From: JBFWRK01 sp050248955
GTDB taxonomy: Bacteria > Actinomycetota > Acidimicrobiia > Acidimicrobiales > Ilumatobacteraceae
Direction: 5' to 3'
Length of the DNA: 64,000 bases
NCBI GenBank assembly: GCA_050248955.1
Contig: JBFWRK010000013.1
Location: 62,001 to 126,000 of the forward strand
The translations under genes were made by a program, and so were the position numbers. Every line of letters starts with the position of its first letter. The stretch's first letter is position 1. The notes beneath the pieces were generated by a model. The model had not been told where the DNA came from. It was given only the letters and a program-made list of their open reading frames with translations, and ran no database searches. Shown in pieces: positions 18,018 through 25,993 of this stretch.

Positions 18018-19306
18018 TGAAGGCCCCATTGGCCCGTCCGGACGACGGATTCACCCTGGTGATGGCGGTGCTGATCACGGCGATCGTCTTCTCGCTGGGA
18101 GCGACGTGGCTGTCGTACGCCGATCACCAGAACAGCGCGTCGGCATACGACCGCCGGCGTCAACAAGCCATCGATGCCGCGAACGCTGGCCTCGTCGTCG
18201 CCGACGCTGCGCTCGCCCGGAACAGCGCGTACGCCGGCACGGCCGCGACCGACTTCGCCGGTGGTTCAGCGCAGTTCGAGCTCAGCGTCTCCGTCGACCC
18301 GACGGATCCGACAGGGTTCCGCCGGATCATCACCTCGACCGGCTTCGCGCCCGCAAAGTCGGAACCGGGAACCGGACGGCGCACGATGCGCCAGGTGGTC
18401 GAGCTCGAGCCGCTCGGATTCCAGTACGCCATGTTCTCCGAATCGGCCATCATCACGGGCTCGTCGGCCGGCGTGGTCGGCGACATGTACGCGAACGGAA
18501 GCATCACGCTCGGCAACTCCCAAGACTACGTCGGTCACATCTACACGCAGGGGAACGTGACCACAGGCTCGAACCAGCAGATCACCGGCGACATCTATGC
18601 CGCCGGCACGATCTCGGTGACGAGCTCCTCGACGACGCTCGCCGGCAGTGCCTACGCGGGCGTCGACATCGTCACAGGAGGGACCGTCCGCAACAACGCG
18701 CAGGCCGGTGGGACGATCGGCTGCACGAAGGTGCAGGGCTCGTGCTCTCCGGGCAGCCCGCCCGCGGGGCTGCCCGTCCAACACCTCCCCACCTTCACCT
18801 GGGAGCCGTCGAACTACTCATCCGTGACGACGTACGCGGACGGAGCAGCGTTCGTCTCTGCCGTCTCGAAGCACGATACAAGTGGTGCCTTCCAAGTCAC
18901 CGGCGACGTCGCCTTCGCAAACAACGACTCGCTGTACCTGGTGGGCGACATGACGATCGTCGCAACGGGCAACATCGCGCTGCCCCGCCAGGTCGAGAAC
19001 CGCGCTGCCGGCGGCGCCCCGGTGCAGTTGACGATCGTGAGCAGCGGCGGCGGGAACATCACGCCGTTCAACAACTTCACGATCCCGAGCACGGTCACGA
19101 CACTGATGTTCACCGAGGGCAACTTCGATGCCAAGAACTCCTCGACCTTCACCGGCGCGCTCTACGCGGGCAGCCTGACGAACGGCGCCCGGCTGACTGT
19201 CACGTATGCACCTCTCGATGACATCGGCTTCGACTGGACGGACGCGAATCCTCAAGCGTTCGACGTGAGGAACGTGTCAACGCGCGAGATCACGTACGAA
19301 GCGTGA
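18017..19306 (+). CDS. Prepilin-like protein with a bactofilin-like repeat domain (PilX position)
   Basis: A 429-residue protein. The N-terminus is prepilin-like (PDDG before FTLVMAVLITAIVFSLGATWL) but has Val, not Glu, at mature position 5, as in GspK/PilX tip subunits that enter the fibre first. The region from about residue 150 shows short repeats (GDMYANGSITLGNS, GHIYTQGNVTTGSN, GDIYAAGTISVTSS), the pattern of a polymer-forming beta-helix. ATG 18017 has a GGAGG site nine bases upstream and lies in an ATGA overlap. It is the last of the three minor prepilin-like genes. Confidence 0.8.
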   Translation: MKAPLARPDDGFTLVMAVLITAIVFSLGATWLSYADHQNSASAYDRRRQQAIDAANAGLVVADAALARNSAYAGTAATDFAGGSAQFELSVSVDPTDPTGFRRIITSTGFAPAKSEPGTGRRTMRQVVELEPLGFQYAMFSESAIITGSSAGVVGDMYANGSITLGNSQDYVGHIYTQGNVTTGSNQQITGDIYAAGTISVTSSSTTLAGSAYAGVDIVTGGTVRNNAQAGGTIGCTKVQGSCSPGSPPAGLPVQHLPTFTWEPSNYSSVTTYADGAAFVSAVSKHDTSGAFQVTGDVAFANNDSLYLVGDMTIVATGNIALPRQVENRAAGGAPVQLTIVSSGGGNITPFNNFTIPSTVTTLMFTEGNFDAKNSSTFTGALYAGSLTNGARLTVTYAPLDDIGFDWTDANPQAFDVRNVSTREITYEA

Positions 19307-19351
19307 GCTTTCGCGTCGGCAGCGCGAGCTAACGGCCGACACCAGCCCACG

Positions 19352-20995
19352 ATGGAGCAGTCGCCGACGCTCAACGGACAGGAATCGCACGACGACCCGG
19401 ACGCGCGGGTCGCCGAGTTCGTCGCGTTCGGGCCCCCGAGTGCGGCACCGATGCCGACGCCGGCTGCGATCCCGCCGTTCCGGCTGCGGCCCGCCTCGAG
19501 CGACGACGAACGCCCCGAGGACGACCGCGCCGACACCACGCTGGCCACGCTGCTGCCGGATCACCTCGCCCGCCGCCACCAAGCGACGGCACTGCGGCGG
19601 GACGACGGGCGGCTGATCATCGGCATGGTCGACCCGGCCGACCTCGTCGCCGTCGACGACCTGCGGGCGGTGCTCCACGAGCCGTTCACTCGTGTCGCGA
19701 TCACGGCAGAGCACCTCGCCGAGCTGCTCGACGAGCGCAACAAGCTCGACGACGAGGTGCTGTCCGTCGCCCAGATCGTTGCCGAGGACTCGTCACCGGA
19801 TCAGCAGGACCTGGCGAGCCTCCGCGCGGTCGTCGAGGAAGCGCCGATCGTCAAGTTCGTCAACCTCGTGATCCTCCAGGCGGTCCAGGAGCGGGCGTCC
19901 GACATCCACGTCGAACCGACCGAGCACGACCTACGCATCCGGTTCCGCATCGACGGGGTGCTCCACGAGCGGATGCGGCAGCCGCGCTCGATCGTCCCGG
20001 GTGTCATCTCGCGGCTCAAGGTGATGGCCGACATCGACATCGCCGAGCGGCGCATCCCGAAGGACGGCCGCATCAGCCTCAGCGTCGAGGGCAAGGCGAT
20101 CGACCTGCGCGTCTCGACGCTCCCGACCGTCTACGGCGAGAAGATCGTGATGCGGATCCTCGACCGTGCGAACGGCGTCCAGCCACTCGAGGACCTCGGC
20201 TTCATGCCCGGGCAACTCGAGATCTACCGCTCCGCCTACGAGAAGCCCTATGGCGCGATCTTCGTGACCGGCCCGACGGGCTCTGGCAAGTCGACGACGC
20301 TCTACGCGACGCTCAACCTGCTGAACGACGCGACCCGGAACCTCGTGACGGTCGAGGATCCGGTCGAGTACCGCCTCGCCAACGTCAACCAGGTCCAGAC
20401 GAACCCGAAGGCCGGGCTGACGTTCGCATCCGCGTTGCGCTCGATCCTGCGCCAGGACCCCGATGTCGTGCTCGTCGGCGAGGTGCGCGACCGCGAGACC
20501 GGCGTGATCGCGATCGAGGCCGCGCTGACCGGTCACCTCGTGCTGTCGACCTTGCACACGAACGACGCGCCGTCGACACCGTTGCGGCTGATCGAGATGG
20601 GCATCGAGCCGTTCCTCGTGACCTCCGCCGTCGATTGCGTGCTGGCGCAACGACTCGCCCGCCGCCTGTGCGAGCGGTGCAAGGAGCGCTACGACCCGGT
20701 CGAGCAGCAGCTCGTCGAGAGCGGTTGGGACATGACGAGGGAACCGCCGACCGAGATGCACCGTGCCGTTGGCTGCACGCAGTGCGGTGGCACCGGCTAC
20801 CGAGGTCGGACGGCGATCCACGAGGTGATGCTCCTCTCCGAGGAGATCGATCGCTTGATCGTCAGCCGCGCCAGTTCGGACGACATCAGACGGGTCGCTC
20901 TGGAGCAGGGCATGGTCCCGCTGCGCCAGGACGGCCTCAACAAGGTCGCACGGGGAAACACAACCCTCGAGGAGGTCTCACGTGTCGTCGCCTGA
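19352..20995 (+). CDS. pilB: Type IV pilus assembly ATPase PilB
   Basis: A 547-residue secretion ATPase that powers pilus extension. After a Pro/Asp-rich start, an N-terminal T2SSE_N/MshEN-type domain (TLATLLPDHLARRHQATALR) is followed by the ATPase core. This has Walker A GPTGSGKST, the Asp box LVTVEDPVEYRL, Walker B QDPDVVLVGEVRDRET and the His box LSTLHTNDAPST. A zinc-binding tetracysteine region (LCERCKERYD and VGCTQCGGTGYRGR) is typical of the extension ATPases. It lies 45 bases after the prepilin-like gene and overlaps pilT. Confidence 0.95.
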   Translation: MEQSPTLNGQESHDDPDARVAEFVAFGPPSAAPMPTPAAIPPFRLRPASSDDERPEDDRADTTLATLLPDHLARRHQATALRRDDGRLIIGMVDPADLVAVDDLRAVLHEPFTRVAITAEHLAELLDERNKLDDEVLSVAQIVAEDSSPDQQDLASLRAVVEEAPIVKFVNLVILQAVQERASDIHVEPTEHDLRIRFRIDGVLHERMRQPRSIVPGVISRLKVMADIDIAERRIPKDGRISLSVEGKAIDLRVSTLPTVYGEKIVMRILDRANGVQPLEDLGFMPGQLEIYRSAYEKPYGAIFVTGPTGSGKSTTLYATLNLLNDATRNLVTVEDPVEYRLANVNQVQTNPKAGLTFASALRSILRQDPDVVLVGEVRDRETGVIAIEAALTGHLVLSTLHTNDAPSTPLRLIEMGIEPFLVTSAVDCVLAQRLARRLCERCKERYDPVEQQLVESGWDMTREPPTEMHRAVGCTQCGGTGYRGRTAIHEVMLLSEEIDRLIVSRASSDDIRRVALEQGMVPLRQDGLNKVARGNTTLEEVSRVVA

Positions 20996-22391
20996 TGGCA
21001 TCCGATACATCGAACCGGGTCAGCTGCGGCCGACACCGCAGGCGCTCGCCGCCGTGCTCGCAGCCGACGCGAGACGCCTCGGCGTCCTCCCGCTCGCCGT
21101 GGACGAGACGAGGATCGTGCTCGCGTTCGCCGACGCGCCCTCGGGGTCCGTGGTCGCCGAGATCGCGTTGGCGACGACCAAGAACGTCGTGCCGGTGCTG
21201 GCCGACCCGGTCGCGCTCACCGAGGCGATCGCCACCGCGTATCCCGGGCCGCCGCTCCCGACGCCAGCCCGACCGCCGATGCCGTCTGTCGCGCACGCGC
21301 TGCCGAGCCACATCGACGAGCTGCTGGACCACCTGCTCGAGGCCGGCGGCTCCGACCTCCACCTCTCCGCCGGCGCGCCGCCGAGCATTCGCGTCCACGG
21401 GTCGCTCCGCGCCCTGGAGGGCTACGGCGTGCTCGACGGCGAGACCATCGAGCAGCTCGTCTTCCCGGTGCTCGACGAGGGCCGCCGCAGTGCGTTCAAG
21501 GCCGAGCTCGAGCTCGACGTGGCGTACGCCATGCCCGGTCGCAGCCGCTTCCGGATGAACGTCTTCCGTCAGCGCGGTTCGGTCGGTGCAGTGCTGCGCG
21601 CGATCCCGTTCCGCATCCCCGACTTCGACACCCTCGGCCTGCCACCGATCGTCAAGGGCTTCGCCGAGCTCCCACGCGGACTCGTGCTCGTCACCGGCCC
21701 GACGGGCTCGGGCAAGTCGACGACGCTGGCCTCGCTGCTCGACATCATCAACCGCACGAAGGCCGTCCACATCATCTCGTGCGAGGACCCGATCGAGTTC
21801 CTCCACTCGCACCAGAAGGCGATCGTCAACCAGCGTGAGGTCGGCCAGGACACCCACTCGTTCGGCTCCGCGTTGAAACGGGCACTGCGTGAGGACCCCG
21901 ACGTCATCCTCGTCGGTGAGATGCGCGACCTCGAGACGATCCACATGGCGTTGACCGCAGCGGAGACGGGCCACCTGGTGTTCGCGACGCTGCACACGCA
22001 GTCCGCGCCGCAGACGGTCGATCGCATCGTCGACGTGTTCCCGCCCGAGCAGCAGGGCCAGATCAGGGTGATGCTCGCGACGACGCTCCAAGCCGTCGTG
22101 ACGCAGCAGCTCGTGCCCACCGCGAACGGCAAGGGGCGAGCCGTGGCTGCAGAGGTGCTCGTCGCCACGCCTGCCGTGCGCAACCTGATCCGGGAGAGCA
22201 AGGGCCATCAGATCCCCACGCAGATGCAGGCCGGCGCGCAGTACGGCATGGTCACGATGGATCAGCACCTGGCCGAGCTGGTCCGTGTGCACCGCATCGC
22301 GCTCGACACCGCACTCGAACGAGCAGCGAACCCTGACGATCTCCGCAACCTCCTCGGCATCAAGGGTCCGACCGACGGGAGCTCGCGATGA
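20982..22391 (+). CDS. pilT: Type IV pilus retraction ATPase PilT with N-terminal MshEN-like domain
   Basis: A 469-residue ATPase. The C-terminal 360 residues are PilT: SDLHLSAGAPPSIRVHG, Walker A GPTGSGKST, the Asp box IISCEDPIEFLH, Walker B EDPDVILVGEMRDLETI and FATLHTQSAPQTVDRI. No tetracysteine zinc motif is present, as expected for retraction ATPases. Unusually, about 100 extra N-terminal residues (LAAVLAADARRLGVLPLAV onward) resemble the MshEN domain normally found in PilB/GspE. GTG 20982 lies inside the end of pilB with a GAGGAGG site, so the genes are coupled. Confidence 0.93.
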   Translation: MSSPDGIRYIEPGQLRPTPQALAAVLAADARRLGVLPLAVDETRIVLAFADAPSGSVVAEIALATTKNVVPVLADPVALTEAIATAYPGPPLPTPARPPMPSVAHALPSHIDELLDHLLEAGGSDLHLSAGAPPSIRVHGSLRALEGYGVLDGETIEQLVFPVLDEGRRSAFKAELELDVAYAMPGRSRFRMNVFRQRGSVGAVLRAIPFRIPDFDTLGLPPIVKGFAELPRGLVLVTGPTGSGKSTTLASLLDIINRTKAVHIISCEDPIEFLHSHQKAIVNQREVGQDTHSFGSALKRALREDPDVILVGEMRDLETIHMALTAAETGHLVFATLHTQSAPQTVDRIVDVFPPEQQGQIRVMLATTLQAVVTQQLVPTANGKGRAVAAEVLVATPAVRNLIRESKGHQIPTQMQAGAQYGMVTMDQHLAELVRVHRIALDTALERAANPDDLRNLLGIKGPTDGSSR

Positions 22392-23602
22392 CCTCGACGT
22401 TCGTGTACAAGGTCCGCGATCGGACCGGAGCCGTCCACGAAGGCAGCTTGGAGGCGCAGAGCGAGCAGCTCGTGATCGCGAAGCTGCGCGAGATGGGCTA
22501 CGTGCCGGTCTCCGTGAAGCAGCGCGGCCGGTCGATGCTGTCTGCGGACATGAGCTTCGGCAGCACCAAGGTCGAGCTCCGCGACGTGGCGATCTTCTCC
22601 CGGCAGCTGGCGACGATGGTCAATGCCGGACTGACGATCATCAGGGCACTGTCGATCCTCACCGAGCAGACCGAATCGAAGGCGCTCGCCAGCGTGGCAC
22701 TGCAGGTGAAAGGCGACATCGAACGCGGCCTGTCACTCTCGCAGGCGATCTCGAAGCACCCGAAGGTCTTCCCCTCCGTCTACCTCTCCATGGTCCGCAG
22801 CGGTGAGACCGGCGGCATGCTCGACGAGGTGCTGCTCCGCCTCGCGGTGACGCTCGAGAAGCAGCTCGAGCTCAAGCGGAAGATCAAGTCGGCAATGACC
22901 TATCCGATCGCGATCGGCTGCATCATCGTGCTGATCGTCGGCGCGATGCTCATGTTCGTCGTGCCGATGTTCGAGGGCATGTACAACGACCTCGGCGGCA
23001 CGTTGCCGATGCCGACGCGGATCCTGATCGCCCTCTCCGGAGTCCTCACGACGTACTGGTGGATGGTCGGCCTGGGAGGTGCAGCGTCCCTGTTCGGGTT
23101 CAGGCGCTGGGCGGCGACACCGAACGGTCGCTATGCGATCGACCGCGCGAAGTTGAAGATGCCCGTGTTCGGCTCGCTCGTGCACAAGTCGGCGATCGCC
23201 CGCTTCACCCGCACGCTCTCGTCGTTGATCCGCTCGGGCGTGCCGATCATGGAGGCGCTCGACATCGTCGGTGAGACAGCGGGCAACGCGGTCGTCGCCC
23301 GCGCGATGGTCGCGGCGAAGAACCAGGTGCGCGTCGGCCAGTCCCTGTCGGCGTCGCTCGGCACGCACGACGTCTTCCCCGACATGGTCGTGCAGATGAT
23401 GGCCGTCGGCGAGGAGACGGGGGCGCTCGACGAGATGCTCGAGAAGATCGCCGAGTTCTACGACGGCGAGGTCTCGGCGACCGTCGATGCTCTGACGTCG
23501 CTGATCGAGCCGCTGCTGATGGTCGCGATGGGCCTGACGGTCGGCGGGATGGTGGTCGCGCTGTACCTCCCCATGTTCCGCATCATCAACCTGGTGAAGT
23601 GA
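22388..23602 (+). CDS. pilC: Type IV pilus inner-membrane platform protein PilC
   Basis: A 404-residue platform protein with two T2SSF domains. The first contains VAIFSRQLATMVNAGLTIIRAL and HPKVFPSVYLSMVRSGETGGML, the second RFTRTLSSLIRSGVPIMEALDI and HDVFPDMVVQMMAVGEETGAL. Three hydrophobic helices lie at IAIGCIIVLIVGAMLMFVV, the middle segment and near the C-terminus. It anchors PilB/PilT in the membrane. ATG 22388 overlaps the pilT stop by ATGA. Its last 19 bases are tandemly duplicated just past the stop. Confidence 0.95.
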   Translation: MTSTFVYKVRDRTGAVHEGSLEAQSEQLVIAKLREMGYVPVSVKQRGRSMLSADMSFGSTKVELRDVAIFSRQLATMVNAGLTIIRALSILTEQTESKALASVALQVKGDIERGLSLSQAISKHPKVFPSVYLSMVRSGETGGMLDEVLLRLAVTLEKQLELKRKIKSAMTYPIAIGCIIVLIVGAMLMFVVPMFEGMYNDLGGTLPMPTRILIALSGVLTTYWWMVGLGGAASLFGFRRWAATPNGRYAIDRAKLKMPVFGSLVHKSAIARFTRTLSSLIRSGVPIMEALDIVGETAGNAVVARAMVAAKNQVRVGQSLSASLGTHDVFPDMVVQMMAVGEETGALDEMLEKIAEFYDGEVSATVDALTSLIEPLLMVAMGLTVGGMVVALYLPMFRIINLVK

Positions 23603-23621
23603 CATCGACCTGGTGAAGTGA
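23584..23621 (+). repeat. 19-bp tandem duplication across the pilC stop
   Basis: The last 19 bases of pilC, including the TGA, are repeated directly at 23603-23621 with a single A/G difference. The second copy would read as a duplicate of the C-terminal NLVK-stop. It is probably a replication slip and has no coding effect. Confidence 0.85.
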
Positions 23622-23687
23622 CGGGTCGCCGTCGCTGCCGGCGGCCGACACAACCGGTGTACCCGTCACAGCACCGGAGGTGAAGGC

Positions 23688-24419
23688 ATGCTCGGGAAGT
23701 CCCGACAGGATTCGCAGGGCGATGTGCTCGACCGAGACGCACACCAACGCTCGCGCTCGCCGCACGGCAGGCCGGCGGAGCCGCGGAAGTCAGGTGCGCG
23801 GCGCGGCCGGGCGACCTCGCACGACAAGGCGACGGCCTCGCTGGCCGGCATCAGCCGGCTGTCGCCGTTGGCGCGCCGCCCCGGCGAGATGACGACCCTG
23901 CTCGGACTCGCCGGTGTGCTCGTCTCCGTGAGCTCGCGCTTCGCCGGGCTGATGACGCTCCCGGCGTGGTCGCAAGGAGCGGTCGGCGGCGCGAGTGGCG
24001 CGCTGCTCCTGCTCGGCGTGACGCAGAGACGGCGGCCACCCGTGCGGGAGATCGTCCACTCCGCCTTCCCGACGGACCTGCCGACGCTGACCGGTGAGAT
24101 CGCAAGCGTGCTCTCGCGGCTCCGGCTCGAGCATGGCCTGGCGTACCGCTCGAACACGTGGGTGACCGAGGTGCTGCCGCGCACAGGCGTGCCGGTGGAG
24201 GATGCATCGCTCGTGCGCGACCTGCTCGCCGTGTGCGCGCTCGACGCGGGCGGCGTCCGTGCCGACACGTCAGCGCTGGCGGCGGCGCATTCGCGGGAGC
24301 GGCTGATCCTCGCCGCGATGGCACTGCTCGACGGCCTGGAGCGGGTGCTCAACGCGTGCGAGTCAGGTCCTGGAGCGGGCAGCCAGCTGCCGTCGGATCC
24401 GACCCGCTGGCCCGTGTAG
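23688..24419 (+). CDS. Uncharacterised protein with one or two membrane helices
   Basis: A 243-residue protein of unknown function. The first 65 residues are basic and disordered. A hydrophobic pair follows (LLGLAGVLVSVSSRFAGLM and AVGGASGALLLLGVT), then a soluble helical domain with LTGEIASVLSRLRLEHGLAY and ASLVRDLLAVCALDAGG. The ATG at 23688 has a GGAGG site eight bases upstream, which supports it as real over the antisense frame. It lies 85 bases after pilC on the same strand and may be the last gene of the pilus operon. No homologue is recognised. Confidence 0.6.
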   Translation: MLGKSRQDSQGDVLDRDAHQRSRSPHGRPAEPRKSGARRGRATSHDKATASLAGISRLSPLARRPGEMTTLLGLAGVLVSVSSRFAGLMTLPAWSQGAVGGASGALLLLGVTQRRRPPVREIVHSAFPTDLPTLTGEIASVLSRLRLEHGLAYRSNTWVTEVLPRTGVPVEDASLVRDLLAVCALDAGGVRADTSALAAAHSRERLILAAMALLDGLERVLNACESGPGAGSQLPSDPTRWPV

Positions 24420-24586
24420 GGCCGCAGCGTCGAACGATCGCCCTAGAGGTTCGCAGCGCGACCTCCTGCTGCTCGCAGCACCCGACGTTGCGGCGGGTGA
24501 CGGAGCCGGTGCTCGGCGGAGCTGCGAGCGAGAAACCTTGACCAACTCTACGAACATGCGTTCGCACTCAATTAGCAGCTTGCCTG

Positions 24587-24856
24587 TTGAGCAAGATGGC
24601 GCTCGCAACCGGGCTGCAGGGCCACGGTCGTGGTGGGGCGTTGCTTGCGGACGCACTCGCTCGGTCGCTGATGAGCCGATCTGGAGGTCCGGCGTTTCGG
24701 GTTTTCGTGGTCGATGCCATTGACATGGAAGTGGCCGGGTTCTATCGCCGTTATGGCTTCAAGGAGTCGCGGAACAGCCGCACGAAGTTGTACATGAAGA
24801 TCAAGACGATCGAGAAGGCCTGTGTTACGGCGCTCGGTGAAGCAGCCGGGTCCTGA
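24587..24856 (+). pseudogene. C-terminal fragment of a GNAT acetyltransferase (TacT-like)
   Basis: The 89-residue frame encodes only the acetyl-CoA-binding second half of a GNAT enzyme. GLQGHGRGGALLADALARSL matches the Q/R-x-x-G-x-G/A pyrophosphate-binding motif, and VVDAIDMEVAGFYRRYGFKE matches motif B. The best match in layout is the TacT-type toxins (about 160-180 residues). The N-terminal half is absent: upstream residues (RTCVRTQLAAC) show no GNAT pattern and a stop lies at 24539. No antitoxin gene is next to it. Local base composition is less GC-rich than the surroundings, which suggests a decayed transferred gene. Confidence 0.7.
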
Positions 24857-25115
24857 CCCCAACGGTTCTCAATCAGTCCTCAGCAGGATGAGAAGCGATG
24901 CGGTGCTTCCGCAGGTGACGCCACGATCGTGCGCGTCGGTGCTGGTCACAAGAGCCGACCACCTCTGCCAAGGGCAGTGGAACGACGGCACGGGCCGCTC
25001 CTACGCGCAACGCAACGCCGACGCTCGTCGAACTCGCCAGTGCCTACGGAAGCGGAACCGCGACCGGCGGCGACCTGATGCCAGGCGTGCGGGTGCTGAG
25101 CTCGGCTGCGCGGCC

Positions 25116-25907
25116 TCAACGACGACGGCGGCGGGCGGGCAGCCGATCGTCGTCGGTATCGGAGCCGGCGAACCGGGACCGCGCCTGCTCGACGTTCGTC
25201 GTCGGAGTGGGCTGCGGTGCGACGGCAGCGTCGGGCATACGGCCGATGACATCCGACGTCACGACGGCGTCCGGTACGCGCCTGACCTCCGGCGCCACGG
25301 CGGCATCGGGCACGCGGCTCACCTCCGGCGTCGCCACGACGGCACCGGACGTGGGCGCGGGTGTGGGGACCTCGGCTGCGGCGGACTCGTCCGGCACAGC
25401 GATCGACGACGTCACGACGGCCGAGGGTGACTCCGGCGGCGTGCCTGGCGGCGGCAGGTCGGACACGAGCGTCCCCGGCATCGGCGCCGGGAGGGTCTCC
25501 GGCTCGCATCCGGCTGCCGGCTCCGGATCGGCCACGGCCACCAGCTCGTCCAGCATCGTCAGATCGGAAGCCGTCGCCGGCCCAGGCTCGGTGAGCAGGT
25601 CGAGCAGCCAGGCGTCGGCGTCGAAGCTGGTTGCCGTCTCGTCACGCGTGTGGTTCGAGCCGGCAGGCGCCGGGGTCACCGCGTCGGCGGGCGCGGATCG
25701 CGATGCCCCTGGCGCCTGCTCAGGCCCGATCGGGTCGAGCAAGTGTCCGAACTCGAACGTCACGACCGTTCGTGTCGGCCACTGCCCGGCGCCGCGGACC
25801 GCGAGTTCCCCACGCGACCGGCGGTGCGCTCCCGTGCCGTCGAACGTCTGCGCGCGTCGCTGTCCGTGCTCCCCGTCCCACCGCAGGTCGGAGTGGGTCG
25901 GCACCAT
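25116..25907 (-). CDS. Pro/Ala-rich low-complexity protein, unknown
   Basis: A 263-residue acidic protein with no recognised domain. A more ordered block lies at FDADAWLLDLLTEPGPATASDLTMLDELVAVAD. The C-terminal third holds an imperfect 12-residue repeat (consensus R-x-P-D-A-x-V-x-x-x-V, for example EVSRVPDAAVAP, EVRRVPDAVVTS, VIGRMPDAAVAP). It ends in a basic tail (PARRRRR). A plus-strand frame covers the same region, but its Ser/Thr/Arg composition looks like a shadow. ATG 25907 is chosen, 86 bases from the divergent FtsH-like gene. The 259 bases between the GNAT fragment and this gene hold no further gene. Function unknown. Confidence 0.5.
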   Translation of the reverse strand: MVPTHSDLRWDGEHGQRRAQTFDGTGAHRRSRGELAVRGAGQWPTRTVVTFEFGHLLDPIGPEQAPGASRSAPADAVTPAPAGSNHTRDETATSFDADAWLLDLLTEPGPATASDLTMLDELVAVADPEPAAGCEPETLPAPMPGTLVSDLPPPGTPPESPSAVVTSSIAVPDESAAAEVPTPAPTSGAVVATPEVSRVPDAAVAPEVRRVPDAVVTSDVIGRMPDAAVAPQPTPTTNVEQARSRFAGSDTDDDRLPARRRRR

Positions 25908-25993
25908 TGACGAACACCTACCTCGCAAGCCGTTGAGGTCGAACGGCGTGCCCCGTACCGTGGTCAGAAGGCGGCGATGAGCAGGGGAGGTCC

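Noticed and set aside
25078..25980. Plus-strand 300-residue open frame rich in Ser/Thr/Gly
   Set aside because: No ribosome site or domain; the minus-strand frame has more protein-like composition. I keep only that one, at moderate confidence.
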